A stretch of DNA of 64,000 bases from contig NZ_QOZG01000005.1 in NCBI RefSeq assembly GCF_003335045.1, positions 248,001-312,000 of the forward strand, written 5' to 3'. This stretch comes from Paramesorhizobium salinisoli (GTDB lineage Bacteria; Pseudomonadota; Alphaproteobacteria; Rhizobiales; Rhizobiaceae). How positions within the stretch are numbered: the stretch's first letter is position 1; the number at the start of each line of letters is the position of its first letter. Both the position numbers and the translations under genes were made by a program. Shown here one piece after another: positions 8,363-17,223 of the stretch. The notes under the pieces are model-generated. The model made no database searches and was not told the origin of the DNA. It worked only from the letters and a program-made list of their open reading frames with translations.

Positions 8363-9262
8363 ATGATCAACCGTCATTTCTTTCTTTTATTAGCGACTTC
8401 TGTATTTCATTTCCATTCCGCAAATGCCGGCGCGGCCGATATGGACAGGCCGCTCTTTGCGCCACGGATTGTGGACGATGCGGCATATCTGCCTGACAAT
8501 GCCGCAGGAGGCATTTCCAATGTCTCAGGATTTGCCGAAGGCAGCTTCTCCTACGGGCGGGAAAGCTTCAGAGACGAAAATGCGGATATCAGAAACTGGT
8601 CGCTTCGCGGCTCGGTCAATGTCGACCTCAACAACGGGTTCAATACGCAGTTCGACGGCGGCTATCACAGGGGCGACGTCAAGGATACCTCTCAAGCCAA
8701 TACATTGAACGGCGCTTTGCATGCCTATTATCGCGTGCCGGATGCCTATGCGGTGGGCGCCTTCGCCGGAGCGGCCAGACTGGGCTCCAGCCTGTTCAAC
8801 TTTGCCGAGAGATATTACGGTCTCGACAAATACGCCACAGACCTCATCGGCGGCGTTGAAGGCGCCGTCTACTCAAGCGATGCGACCCTCTATTCACGGA
8901 TCGGCTACGGCAGGGCGTCCTATTCGGGGTTGGATATGGATCATTTCACCACCGCGCTCGGTGCCCGCGTTTATGCGGACGACAACACCCGTTACGATTT
9001 TGAAGGCACGTTCAACCGGTTGACGGCTTATGGGGCGAGCGCCGATCTCTATTCGCTGTCAGCCATTGCCAACTATCGGATTACCGACACGCCGGTCACT
9101 GCATTTGCCGGCTATCGCTATGACAGGCGTACAGTAGACAGCCAAAGCCCGCTTGAAGGGCACAGCGTTCTGACCGGACTTCGGGTGCACTTCGGCTCAG
9201 GCACGCTCAAGGACGAGGAGCGTCGCGGGCCGGCCTGGAATTCACCGATGTCCAGCTTCTGA
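8363..9262 (+). CDS. Predicted outer-membrane beta-barrel protein
   Basis: A 299-residue protein with an N-terminal signal peptide (MINRHFFLLLATSVFHFHSANA). After it comes a linker and then many alternating-hydrophobicity stretches rich in Tyr, Gly and Asn, for example SRIGYGRASYSG and LSAIANYRITD, of the kind that form amphipathic beta strands. This matches a small barrel of the porin-like/opacity type seen in Rhizobiales. The C-terminus lacks a clear aromatic final residue (it ends MSSF, which does end in Phe). The protein is intact and isolated, with no gene partner nearby. Localisation is predicted; the solute or function is unknown. Confidence 0.6.
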   Translation: MINRHFFLLLATSVFHFHSANAGAADMDRPLFAPRIVDDAAYLPDNAAGGISNVSGFAEGSFSYGRESFRDENADIRNWSLRGSVNVDLNNGFNTQFDGGYHRGDVKDTSQANTLNGALHAYYRVPDAYAVGAFAGAARLGSSLFNFAERYYGLDKYATDLIGGVEGAVYSSDATLYSRIGYGRASYSGLDMDHFTTALGARVYADDNTRYDFEGTFNRLTAYGASADLYSLSAIANYRITDTPVTAFAGYRYDRRTVDSQSPLEGHSVLTGLRVHFGSGTLKDEERRGPAWNSPMSSF

Positions 9263-9432
9263 TCGCGGAAGAATTAAGCGCGGCGTGCCGAAATCTCAAT
9301 CACATTGCGATCCCGCGCCGCCCCTCGTTCCGCCACGCTTATCCGCTTTTGTTTTATTGCGAAGCCGAATGCGAACCCCTAAGTTCAGGCGAAGCATGGT
9401 TCGCAGGCAAGCTGGGCTAAACGGGAGAAGGC

Positions 9433-10911
9433 ATGGACGCGAGCATTCTGAGGGAGGCTGGATTTCCTCCGGTCGATTTTGATCGCTGGGTCCAGCTTGC
9501 CGAAAAAGCGCTGAAGGGCGCGAGCTTCGAGGGCGCGCTGGTATCGGATACCGATGACGGGATCATCGTCGAGCCGCTTTATGACCGCACCAAGAACGCC
9601 AAGCCCCTGGCGCGCTCGCAGTCCGACCGCCGCTGGCGGATCATCCAGCGGGCGGACGACCCCGATCCGTCGCGCGCCAACCGGCAATTGATCGATGATA
9701 TCGAAAACGGCGCCGATGGCGTGGCGCTGGTTTTCGAGGGTGCGCAGAACGCATTCGGCTATGGCCTCCCTGCCCGCTCCGATACGATCAATCGCCTGTT
9801 CGAGGGCGTCAAGCTCGACAATCTGCACCTGCGGATCGACGCGCATCCCAACGGCCGCTCCTGCGCCGACTGGTTCGTAGACTATATGCGCTCGCGACGT
9901 ATCGATCCGGCGCGCACGACATTCGCGCTGGGCATCGATCCGACCGCGACGCTCGCTTCTGCGGGGTGTCTGCGCATGAGCATCGCCGCGCTGAAAGCCT
10001 CGCTGCCGCAGTCGCTTTCGGGATTTTTCGCCTCCGGCCTCCCGGGCATCGTGCTCGAAGCGGACGGGCGGCCCTACCACAATGCCGGCGCGACCGAGGC
10101 GCAGGAACTGGGTGCGATGCTCTCCGTTGCCCTTGGACATCTGCGCATGTTCGAGGATGCGCGCCAGCCGATTGTCTATGCCGCGCCGCATATCGGCTTT
10201 TCGGTTTCAGCCGATCAGGACCAGTTCGTCACCATCGCCAAGCTGCGCGCGCTGCGCCGGCTCTGGGCGCGATTGCAGGAAGCCTGCGGCATCCCGCCGT
10301 CGCCCGCGACAATCCATGTCGAGACCTCGATGCGGATGATGGCGGCCAGCGATCCTGAAACCAACGTCCTGCGCACGACGATTGCCGCCTTCGCGGCGGC
10401 GATCGGCGGGGCGGATACGATATCGGCCCTGCCGCATACCGTCACGCATGGCCTGCCCGATCCCCAGGCGCGGCGGCTCGCACGCAACACGCAGCTTATC
10501 CTGGCAAGCGAATCGCATCTCGACTTCGTTTGCGATCCGGGGGCCGGCGCAGGCGGCATCGAAGCGCTGACGGAGGCGCTGTGCCAGGCGGCATGGAATG
10601 CGTTCCAGGCGCTGGAGCGCGATGGCGGCGTTCTGGAAAGCCTGGTGCGCGGCAGCTTCCAGACGCAAATCGCCGACGCCCGCGAAAAGCGGGCCGCCGC
10701 CTATCGCAACGGGAAGAAATCGATCGTCGGCACGACGATCTATCCGCCGAAGCAGGATCGTCCCGTCACCGTGCTCGACGCTGAGCGCAAGCCGCTGCCG
10801 AGCGAAGGCGCCGTGCATTGCCCGCCGCTCGTCTTCGAGCGCATCGACGAGACGCTTGGCGAAAATATGGATGCGGCAAGCGCAACGACGGCTGGGGAGA
10901 TGGCGCGATGA
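9433..10911 (+). CDS. mutA: Methylmalonyl-CoA mutase, small (beta) subunit
   Basis: A 492-residue subunit of the adenosylcobalamin-dependent mutase that interconverts (R)-methylmalonyl-CoA and succinyl-CoA, the last step of propionyl-CoA assimilation. It has the mutase-type TIM-barrel sequence. Its C-terminal region lacks a DxHxxG cobalamin motif, as expected of the non-catalytic subunit. GGGAGAAGG precedes the start. Its stop overlaps the start of mutB by 4 bases (ATGA), so translation of the two subunits is coupled. In family terms this subunit supports the dimer with the catalytic large subunit; no chaperone or epimerase gene lies next to it here. Confidence 0.9.
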   Translation: MDASILREAGFPPVDFDRWVQLAEKALKGASFEGALVSDTDDGIIVEPLYDRTKNAKPLARSQSDRRWRIIQRADDPDPSRANRQLIDDIENGADGVALVFEGAQNAFGYGLPARSDTINRLFEGVKLDNLHLRIDAHPNGRSCADWFVDYMRSRRIDPARTTFALGIDPTATLASAGCLRMSIAALKASLPQSLSGFFASGLPGIVLEADGRPYHNAGATEAQELGAMLSVALGHLRMFEDARQPIVYAAPHIGFSVSADQDQFVTIAKLRALRRLWARLQEACGIPPSPATIHVETSMRMMAASDPETNVLRTTIAAFAAAIGGADTISALPHTVTHGLPDPQARRLARNTQLILASESHLDFVCDPGAGAGGIEALTEALCQAAWNAFQALERDGGVLESLVRGSFQTQIADAREKRAAAYRNGKKSIVGTTIYPPKQDRPVTVLDAERKPLPSEGAVHCPPLVFERIDETLGENMDAASATTAGEMAR

Positions 10912-13037
10912 TCCCGGATTTCACCCAGATCGACTGGAAAGAGCCGAAAGCCAAAATGCCGAAGCCGGTTCCCGGCCAATGGAAGACGCCGGAAGGCATC
11001 AGGGTCAAGCGGGCCTATGGCGAAGCCGACCTGCGTTCCCTGCCCACTCTCGACAGCTATCCCGGGGCGGCGCCCTTCATCCGGGGCCCCTACCCTACGA
11101 TGTATATCCAGCAGCCATGGACGATTCGGCAATATGCCGGGTTTTCCACGGCCGAGGAATCGAATGCCTTTTACCGCCGCAATCTGGGAGCCGGGCAGAA
11201 GGGCCTATCCGTCGCTTTCGATCTCGCCACCCATCGCGGCTATGACAGCGATCATCCGCGCGTTGCCGGAGATGTCGGCATGGCGGGCGTGGCGATCGAT
11301 TCCATCCTCGACATGCGGCAGCTCTTCGACGGCATTCCGCTTGGCGAGATAACCGTTTCGATGACGATGAACGGCGCCGTCCTGCCAGTCCTGGCCCTCT
11401 ATATCGTGGCGGCGGAGGAACAGGGCGTCAGCCAGGAGCAGTTGGCCGGGACCATCCAGAACGATATCCTCAAGGAGTTCATGGTCCGCAACACCTATAT
11501 CTATCCGCCTCAGCCCTCCATGCGGATTGTCTCCGATATCTTCGCCTATACGGCGAAGCACATGCCGAAATTCAACTCCATCTCGATTTCCGGCTATCAC
11601 ATGCAGGAAGCGGGCGCGACGGCCGATCTGGAACTCGCCTATACCATCGCCGATGGCATCGAATATGCGCGGGCCGGCGTCGCCGCCGGGCTCGACATCG
11701 ACCGTTTCGCGCCGCGCCTCTCCTTCTTCTGGGGCATCGGCATGAACTTCTTCATGGAGGTCGCCAAGCTCAGGGCGGCGCGCCTTCTCTGGGCGGTGCT
11801 GATGAAGAAGAACTTCCAGCCGAAAGACGAGCGCTCGCTGTCGCTGCGCACCCATTGCCAGACCTCCGGCTGGTCCTTGACGGCACAGGACCCGCACAAC
11901 AACATCATTCGCACGATGATCGAGGCGATGGCGGCGACGCAGGGGGGCACGCAGTCGCTGCACACCAACGCGTTCGACGAAGCCCTGGCGCTGCCGACCG
12001 ATCATTCGGCGCGGATCGCCCGCAACACGCAACTGATCCTGCAAAAGGAATCCGGCACGACACGTATCATCGATCCGTGGGGCGGCTCGGCCTATGTGGA
12101 ACGGCTCACTTACGATCTCGCCGCCCGCGCGCTTGCCCATATCGAGGAGGTGGAGAAACTTGGCGGCATGGCCAAGGCCATCAAGCAGGGCATCCCCAAA
12201 ATGCGCATCGAAGAGGCGGCCGCCCGAACCCAGGCGCGCATCGACAGCGGCCAGCAGCCCGTCGTCGGCGTCAACGCCTATCGCCCTGCGGAGGCGATCG
12301 ATGTCGATGTGCTCAAGGTGGACAATGCGGAGGTTCGCGCCCGTCAGCTCTCCAAGCTGCAGGAGTTGAAGGGCACGCGCGATGTGGCCGATGTCGAGAC
12401 GGCGCTTTCGCAACTGACGGATGCCGCCATGTCAGGCAATGGCAACCTGCTGGAATTTGCCATCAGGGCGGCGCGCGCCAAGGCGACCGTCGGCGAAATC
12501 AGCCAGGCACTGGAAAAGGCTTTCGGTCGCCATGTCGCCGACATCAAGACGATTTCGGGCGTCTACCGCAAGGAGATGGGGAAGAGCGAGCTCGTGGAGC
12601 GCGTCCTGGCGAAAGTGGCGGCTTTCGAGCAGCGGGACGGAGGAAAACCGCGCGTCCTCGTCGCCAAGATGGGACAGGACGGCCATGACCGCGGGCAGAA
12701 GGTTATCGCTACCGCGTTTGGCGATCTTGGCTTCGATGTCATTGTGGGCGCGATGTTCCAGACGCCGGAGGAAGTGGCCGAGCTCGCTGTGACAAGCGGC
12801 GCGCACATTCTCGGCATATCCTCGCTCGCCGCCGGCCATCTGACGCTGGTGCCGGAGTTGAAGGAGGCGCTGGCCAGGCGCGGCCGCGACGATATCCTCA
12901 TCGTGGTCGGGGGCGTCATCCCGCCGCAGGATCACGATGCCGTGCTCAAGGCGGGGGCGACGGCGATCTATCCGCCGGGAACGGTGATCGGCGAGGCAGC
13001 CGACAATCTGATCGAGATCTTGCTGAACCGTCACTGA
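10908..13037 (+). CDS. mutB: Methylmalonyl-CoA mutase, large catalytic (alpha) subunit
   Basis: A 709-residue catalytic subunit. The N-terminal TIM barrel has conserved blocks such as [28 protein letters not shown] and [11 protein letters not shown]. The C-terminal domain (about residues 575-709) binds cobalamin through DGHDRG, where His593 is the lower axial ligand. The start at 10908 overlaps the mutA stop as ATGA and gives the expected [11 protein letters not shown]-terminus; the longer in-frame extension lies inside mutA and is rejected. Together with mutA it forms the complete heterodimer. The length is normal and the frame is intact. Confidence 0.96.
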   Translation: MIPDFTQIDWKEPKAKMPKPVPGQWKTPEGIRVKRAYGEADLRSLPTLDSYPGAAPFIRGPYPTMYIQQPWTIRQYAGFSTAEESNAFYRRNLGAGQKGLSVAFDLATHRGYDSDHPRVAGDVGMAGVAIDSILDMRQLFDGIPLGEITVSMTMNGAVLPVLALYIVAAEEQGVSQEQLAGTIQNDILKEFMVRNTYIYPPQPSMRIVSDIFAYTAKHMPKFNSISISGYHMQEAGATADLELAYTIADGIEYARAGVAAGLDIDRFAPRLSFFWGIGMNFFMEVAKLRAARLLWAVLMKKNFQPKDERSLSLRTHCQTSGWSLTAQDPHNNIIRTMIEAMAATQGGTQSLHTNAFDEALALPTDHSARIARNTQLILQKESGTTRIIDPWGGSAYVERLTYDLAARALAHIEEVEKLGGMAKAIKQGIPKMRIEEAAARTQARIDSGQQPVVGVNAYRPAEAIDVDVLKVDNAEVRARQLSKLQELKGTRDVADVETALSQLTDAAMSGNGNLLEFAIRAARAKATVGEISQALEKAFGRHVADIKTISGVYRKEMGKSELVERVLAKVAAFEQRDGGKPRVLVAKMGQDGHDRGQKVIATAFGDLGFDVIVGAMFQTPEEVAELAVTSGAHILGISSLAAGHLTLVPELKEALARRGRDDILIVVGGVIPPQDHDAVLKAGATAIYPPGTVIGEAADNLIEILLNRH

Positions 13038-13133
13038 AATCAGCGGGCGGTGAGGCAGCAGGCGGCGTGGTTATTCTATCTTAAAGCCTCGTCGGTAGAG
13101 TTTTATTTCCATCGATAGCTGCCAGAGAATTTC

Positions 13134-14126
13134 ATGATCAGGATCTACTGCCTCCAGAATGACCATCTGATACCGGTTGAGGTGCTGCCGGGAGCGGCGC
13201 TGCCTGAAAATGCGCTGTGGATCGACCTGTTCAAGCCGACGGCGGAAGAAGACAATCTGGTGGAAAAATGGGTCGGAGCCGACATTCCGACCGACGCCGA
13301 TATGGCGGAAATCGAAGAATCGAGCCGTTTCTACATGGAAAACGGCGTGCAATATCTGACCGCGCCCATTCTCTATACCGTGGACAAGGATCACAGGATG
13401 AACGCGCCGGTGTCGTTCGTGCTGGTCGGCAAGCGGCTGGTCACGGTGCGCTATACCGAGCCGAAGTCGATCGATCTTTATGCCGAGCGCGCCATGAAGC
13501 CGGGCAACGGCCTCATCGATGCAAAATGCAGCGGGCTCTCCATCCTGCTCGGCATCATCGAAGCGGCCACGGACCGGCTGGCCGACATATTGGAAGCAGT
13601 GTCGGAAAAAATCGAAACGGCGTCGCAGACGATATTTCGTCTCAGGGGCAATCAACGCCCCATGACCAACAAGGATTTCCGCGTTCTTCTGACCCAGATC
13701 GGCCGTCAGGGCGCGTTTCTCTCCAAGGTGCGCGAGAGCCTCGCCGGCATCAGCCGACTGCTCGTCTATGTCACTGCAAACGTGCGGGCAAGCGGCGCGG
13801 GCAAGGAGAAAAGCACCTGGGTCAAATCGCTGGAGCGGGACGCGCAGTCGCTTGAAAACTATGTCGACTTCCTGTCGAACAAGATCACCTTCCTGCTCGA
13901 TACCGTCGTCGGGCTGATTTCCGTCGAACAGAACGCCATCATCAAGATATTCTCGGTCGCGGCAGTCGGCTTCATGCCGCCCACATTGATCGCATCGATC
14001 TACGGCATGAACTTCCGCTTCATGCCTGAATTGAACGAAGCCTGGGGCTACCCCATGGCGCTCATCGTGATGGTCGTTTCCGCAGTCCTGCCGCTGTTCT
14101 TTTTCCGTGCAAAAGGGTGGTTGTAG
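13134..14126 (+). CDS. corA: CorA-family magnesium/cobalt transporter
   Basis: A 330-residue inner-membrane channel. The large soluble N-terminal part (about 1-265) contains long helices typical of the CorA funnel. Two transmembrane helices lie at the C-terminus, and the first is followed by the selectivity motif YGMNF. The C-terminus ends in basic residues (FFFRAKGWL), also typical. CorA proteins are pentamers that let Mg2+ (and Co2+ or Ni2+) enter down the membrane potential. The gene stands alone. The sequence just upstream shows no obvious Mg2+-sensing leader that I can support. Confidence 0.93.
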   Translation: MIRIYCLQNDHLIPVEVLPGAALPENALWIDLFKPTAEEDNLVEKWVGADIPTDADMAEIEESSRFYMENGVQYLTAPILYTVDKDHRMNAPVSFVLVGKRLVTVRYTEPKSIDLYAERAMKPGNGLIDAKCSGLSILLGIIEAATDRLADILEAVSEKIETASQTIFRLRGNQRPMTNKDFRVLLTQIGRQGAFLSKVRESLAGISRLLVYVTANVRASGAGKEKSTWVKSLERDAQSLENYVDFLSNKITFLLDTVVGLISVEQNAIIKIFSVAAVGFMPPTLIASIYGMNFRFMPELNEAWGYPMALIVMVVSAVLPLFFFRAKGWL

Positions 14127-14142
14127 ACAGGTAGCCCCAATT

Positions 14143-14162
14143 GTTATATCATGCGTTATAAC
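14143..14162 (+). promoter_or_regulatory. Likely autoregulatory operator of the toxin-antitoxin pair
   Basis: GTTATA occurs at 14143 and again at 14155, where it is part of the palindrome GTTATAAC. The arrangement forms both a direct and an inverted repeat within 20 bases. It ends 15 bases before the antitoxin ATG, with GGAGG at 14166-14170 in between. AbrB/MazE-type antitoxins commonly bind such repeats to repress their own operon. Confidence 0.5.
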
Positions 14163-14177
14163 ATTGGAGGTCGAGCT

Positions 14178-14399
14178 ATGAACGTCACCCTGCGCAAGAT
14201 CGGAAATTCCGAAGGCTTTATCATCCCGAAGGAAGTGCTCGACCGGCATAATCTGAAGGCTGGCGATGTGCTCTCCGTGACAGAAGACGGCAACGATATC
14301 GTGCTGAAGCCTGTCGATGATGCCTTCGAGCGGCAGATGAAGACTGCGCGTCAAGTCATGGACAAATACAAGGTAGCGCTCCAGAAGCTCGCGGAATGA
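14178..14399 (+). CDS. AbrB/MazE-type antitoxin
   Basis: A 73-residue DNA-binding antitoxin. The N-terminal half is a SpoVT/AbrB swapped-hairpin domain (MNVTLRKIGNSEGFIIPKEV), and the C-terminal helix (about residues 50-73) is the likely toxin-wrapping segment. The start at 14178 follows GGAGG at good spacing; an earlier in-frame ATG lies inside the operator repeat. The stop overlaps the Doc start by 4 bases (ATGA), giving the antitoxin-first coupled order usual in type II systems. It should neutralise the downstream Doc protein and repress the operon. Doc is classically paired with Phd, so the AbrB partner is a variant pairing. Confidence 0.85.
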   Translation: MNVTLRKIGNSEGFIIPKEVLDRHNLKAGDVLSVTEDGNDIVLKPVDDAFERQMKTARQVMDKYKVALQKLAE

Positions 14400-14785
14400 G
14401 CTGGGAATTTCTGACTGCTCATGTCGTGGAAGCCATGCACGCCGAACAATTGCGGCGGCATGGCGGCGCTCACGGGTTGCGTGACGGAAACATCCTTGGA
14501 TCGGCGCTGAGCCGTCCCGAAAACAAAGCTCTTTATGGGGCGCCGGATGCTGCAGAAATTGCCGCAGCCTACCTCTTCGGGATTGCCCGCAACCATCCGT
14601 TCGTTGACGGCAACAAGCGCACCGCCCTTGTCGCTACGGCCACGTTTCTGATCCTCAACGGCTACCAGCTTAACGCGGACAATGGCATGGTCTATGAGTT
14701 CGTCATGGGCGTCGCCTCGGGTGAGATCGATGAGGCGGGAGCCACGGCCTTTTTCCGCGACCATACCGACAGGATTGCTCCTTAA
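14396..14785 (+). CDS. doc: Doc-family toxin (Fic fold, death-on-curing type)
   Basis: A 129-residue Fic-fold protein with the active-site motif HPFVDGNKRT. The motif matches the Doc pattern HxFx(D/E)xNKR, where Lys replaces the Gly of AMP-transferring Fic enzymes. Known Doc toxins phosphorylate elongation factor Tu and stop translation. The N-terminal MSWEFLTAHVVEAMHAEQLRRHGG and the GLRDGNILGSALSRPEN block are typical of the family. All key residues are present, so the toxin looks functional. It is translationally coupled to the AbrB-type antitoxin. An imperfect hairpin overlaps its stop codon. Confidence 0.88.
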   Translation: MSWEFLTAHVVEAMHAEQLRRHGGAHGLRDGNILGSALSRPENKALYGAPDAAEIAAAYLFGIARNHPFVDGNKRTALVATATFLILNGYQLNADNGMVYEFVMGVASGEIDEAGATAFFRDHTDRIAP

Positions 14786-14800
14786 CGAAGCGGAGCAATC
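14773..14800 (+). terminator. Possible terminator hairpin after doc
   Basis: Perfect 9-bp inverted repeat GATTGCTCC / GGAGCAATC with a 10-base loop, overlapping the doc stop codon. The T-run that follows is weak and 12 or more bases away, so termination is uncertain. Confidence 0.4.
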
Positions 14801-14854
14801 AGGGCGGTTTCAATTTTGACGGAAATCGCGAGGCGTACCCCCCCTCTTCCCTCA

Positions 14855-15331
14855 TCACCCTATCGCAGTGATTTCCCATTCCTTGTCGTTGACAGTGATC
14901 ACATCGCCGATGCCCTTGCCGAATAGCGCCACGGCGACCGGCGAGACGTGGGAAATCTTGCCATGCGCGGCATCCGCCTCGTCCTCGCCGACGATCTTCC
15001 AGATCTGGACCTTGCCTTCGTCATTCTCGATGGTGACGGTCATGCCGAAACGCACGACATCGCTCCCGGGATCGGGCACGGAGATTTCCGCCGTTTCGCG
15101 ACGGGCCGTCCAGTAGCGCAGGTCGCGGTTGATGCGGGGGGCGGCTTGCCTGTTGTCTTCAGCGTCGGCCTTCTCGTCACCTGCCTTGCGCAGTTGCTCC
15201 TGAAGCGCCGCGATCTCGCTTTCAATCTGCCTCAGCCCTTCCGGCGTGACCAGATTGCGATGTGGACTGACGGGGCGCTCGGCCAGATCAATGGGAGCGT
15301 CGTCCTGCTCCTTCGTAAAAGCTCGGCTCAT
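14855..15331 (-). CDS. GreA/GreB-family transcription factor, divergent tip
   Basis: A 158-residue protein with a GreB-like leader (MSRAFTKE...ERPVSPHRNLVTPEGL), an N-terminal helical hairpin (about residues 28-85) and a C-terminal FKBP-like Gre domain ending in VNDKEWEITAIG. Gre factors insert the hairpin into the RNA polymerase secondary channel and trigger transcript cleavage. The classical tip motif GDxxENAEY, which holds the catalytic acidic residues, is not recognisable here. The corresponding stretch reads GDEKADAEDNRQAAPRI. The protein may therefore bind polymerase without standard cleavage activity. Its stop lies 69 bases beyond the convergent doc gene. Confidence 0.8.
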   Translation of the reverse strand: MSRAFTKEQDDAPIDLAERPVSPHRNLVTPEGLRQIESEIAALQEQLRKAGDEKADAEDNRQAAPRINRDLRYWTARRETAEISVPDPGSDVVRFGMTVTIENDEGKVQIWKIVGEDEADAAHGKISHVSPVAVALFGKGIGDVITVNDKEWEITAIG

Positions 15332-15372
15332 CTATCGAATCTAGGGCGCGGAGCCCCGACAAACAAGGGAGA

Positions 15373-16392
15373 TTATCCGATTTCGGCCGAGGTCAGTTCC
15401 TCCACCGGGGCCACGACGCCGTAGGGAATGCCGTTCCAGTTTTTCATCTCGCGGGCCGAGTAGCGTTCGAACTTGGCGCATAGGTCCGGCTCGAATGCGA
15501 AAAGCCGCGACAAGAGCCCAGCGACCATGGCCTCCGAGGCCCGCGTGGCGCCATCGTCGCATTTGATCGCAAAGCCCAGCCCCAGTTCCGGCACGGCGCC
15601 GGTAAAGACGCCCTCCGCTCCCGTCTTCACGAAAACACGGTCCGGCGCCATGCCCATCAGCATCGTGCAGGCGCGTTTCGTACCGGCAACATAGAACGGT
15701 TCCGCCATGCAGGCATCCATGAGACGCCGGGCGGCCCTTGCCCTTTCGGGACCGAGCCCGTTGCCGGTGGCCATCCGTGCGAAGCCGTGGGCCAAGTTCC
15801 TGAGCGGGATCGCGTAGGTCGGGATCGAGCAGCCGTCGGTTCCACAGAGGTCGATGGAATGCGGTGCGCCGGTGACCTGTTCCATCGCGTCCCGCACCAT
15901 CTCCTGTATCTGCGATCCGAGCGCGACATAGCCCTTCGTCTCCAGCCCGCAATGCACGCAGGTGGCCAGGAAGCCGGCATGCTTGCCCGAGCAATTGTTG
16001 TGCAGCGGCGTCGGCTCCTTGCCGCTCTTCGCCAGTTCGATCAGGACCGGCTGGTCGAAGGGCCAATGCGACCCGCATTTGAGCGCCGAGACATCCAGCC
16101 CGGCGCGCTCGAGCATCATAGCTGCGCGCGCGACATGTTCCGGCTCGCCGGAATGCGAGGCGCAGGCCATGGCAAGCTCGATATTGCCGAAGCCAAAGGC
16201 ATCCGCGGCCCCGCTCTCGGCCAGCGGCAGGGCCTGGATGGACTTGATCGCCGAGCGCGGAAAGACCGGGCGTTCGATATCGCCCATGGAGAACACGGTC
16301 CGTCCGTCGCCATCGACCACCGCGATCGCCCCGCGATGGCGGCTTTCCACCGTTTCGCCCCGAAAAACCTCAACGAGAACCGGATTGCTCAT
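15373..16392 (-). CDS. L-asparaginase, rhizobial zinc-dependent class
   Basis: A 339-residue asparaginase of the type first described in Rhizobium etli (Asparaginase_II Pfam family), unrelated in sequence to E. coli AnsA/AnsB. It hydrolyses L-asparagine to aspartate and ammonia. The conserved block RSAIKSIQALPL holds the nucleophilic Ser47 and Lys50. NNCSGKHAGFL and DLCGTDGCS carry the Cys and Lys residues that form the metal site in characterised relatives. There is no signal peptide, so it is cytoplasmic. It is divergent from betI and shares a 237-base intergenic region with it. Function is assigned by family. Confidence 0.88.
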   Translation of the reverse strand: MSNPVLVEVFRGETVESRHRGAIAVVDGDGRTVFSMGDIERPVFPRSAIKSIQALPLAESGAADAFGFGNIELAMACASHSGEPEHVARAAMMLERAGLDVSALKCGSHWPFDQPVLIELAKSGKEPTPLHNNCSGKHAGFLATCVHCGLETKGYVALGSQIQEMVRDAMEQVTGAPHSIDLCGTDGCSIPTYAIPLRNLAHGFARMATGNGLGPERARAARRLMDACMAEPFYVAGTKRACTMLMGMAPDRVFVKTGAEGVFTGAVPELGLGFAIKCDDGATRASEAMVAGLLSRLFAFEPDLCAKFERYSAREMKNWNGIPYGVVAPVEELTSAEIG

Positions 16393-16515
16393 GATCTCAA
16401 TTCGCTTTCAGCGTTTTATTCATTGATCTCTATAAATCGTGGCGGGCGGCATTCCAATGGAGAAAAGCTGGCGGCTCTGGCTATGCCAATTGCTCAGAGA
16501 CGTTTGCCCTATGAT

Positions 16516-16545
16516 ACCCCCCTCTGCCCTGCCGGGCATCTCCCC
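16516..16545. repeat. Half copy of the long palindromic repeat
   Basis: The stretch beginning CCCCCCTCTGCCCTGCC and ending CATCTCCCC matches one arm of the complete repeats at 20451, 22798 and 24409. The inverted partner arm is absent, so this is a truncated copy. It lies between the divergent asparaginase and betI genes. Confidence 0.75.
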
Positions 16546-16570
16546 AGCATAATCCTTCTTGCGATTTTTA

Positions 16571-16590
16571 TTGATTGACCAGTCAATCAA
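16571..16590 (+). promoter_or_regulatory. BetI operator upstream of the betaine operon
   Basis: Perfect palindrome with half sites TTGATTGAC and GTCAATCAA separated by CA, 39 bases upstream of the betI ATG. TetR-family BetI repressors bind sites of this kind and release them when choline is present. The location and symmetry fit self-repression of betI-C-A-B. Confidence 0.8.
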
Positions 16591-16629
16591 GATTAAATTA
16601 GAGGGAAAACCACGGGAAGAGCGACAGGC

Positions 16630-17223
16630 ATGCCGAAAGTCGGAATGGAACCCATGCGCAGGCGCGAGCTGATCGATGCGGCAATCCGCACGATCGGGCA
16701 GCGTGGATCGCTCGATGTGACGGTAGCGCAGATCGCGCATGAGGCGGGCGTCTCGCCGGCGCTGGCGCATCATTATTTCGGCGGCAAGGAACAGCTCATG
16801 CTGGCGACCATGCGCCATCTCCTGCACGAGCTGGGACAGGATTTGCGCACGGCGCTGCGGCAGGCCTCCAGCCCACGCGAGAGGATTTCGGCGATCATCG
16901 CGGTCAATTTTTCCGCCTCGCAATTCGCAGCCGAAACGGTCGCCGCGTGGCTCACCTTCTATGTGCATGCGCAGCAATCGGCGGAAACACGGCGGCTCCT
17001 GCGCGTCTATGCCCGCAGGCTTCATTCCAATCTCGCCGAAGCGCTCGCCGGGATTACCGACCGGGCCCAGGCGCGGTTCATCGCGGAGGGCGCGGGCGCG
17101 CTGATCGACGGGCTCTATATCCGCCATGCGCTGGGCGCGGATGCCCCGAATGCCGCCTCGGCAACCGCCCTTGTCGAAGACTACATCGCGACCAAACTTG
17201 CCGCTTCCGGAGCCTCCGCATGA
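16630..17223 (+). CDS. betI: TetR-family repressor of betaine synthesis
   Basis: A 197-residue repressor with an N-terminal helix-turn-helix ([21 protein letters not shown], about residues 30-50) in the form typical of BetI, and a helical ligand-binding domain after it. It is expected to bind the palindrome 39 bases upstream and to be relieved by choline. It is the first gene of the operon, and its stop overlaps the betC start by 4 bases (ATGA). The length and motif spacing match rhizobial BetI. An Ala-rich tail completes the protein. Confidence 0.93.
   Translation: MPKVGMEPMRRRELIDAAIRTIGQRGSLDVTVAQIAHEAGVSPALAHHYFGGKEQLMLATMRHLLHELGQDLRTALRQASSPRERISAIIAVNFSASQFAAETVAAWLTFYVHAQQSAETRRLLRVYARRLHSNLAEALAGITDRAQARFIAEGAGALIDGLYIRHALGADAPNAASATALVEDYIATKLAASGASA

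Noticed and set aside
14835-14850. C-rich stretch resembling the start of the palindromic repeat
   Set aside because: Only the CCCCCCTCT part matches; the diagnostic CTGCCGGACATC section is missing, so it is probably chance.
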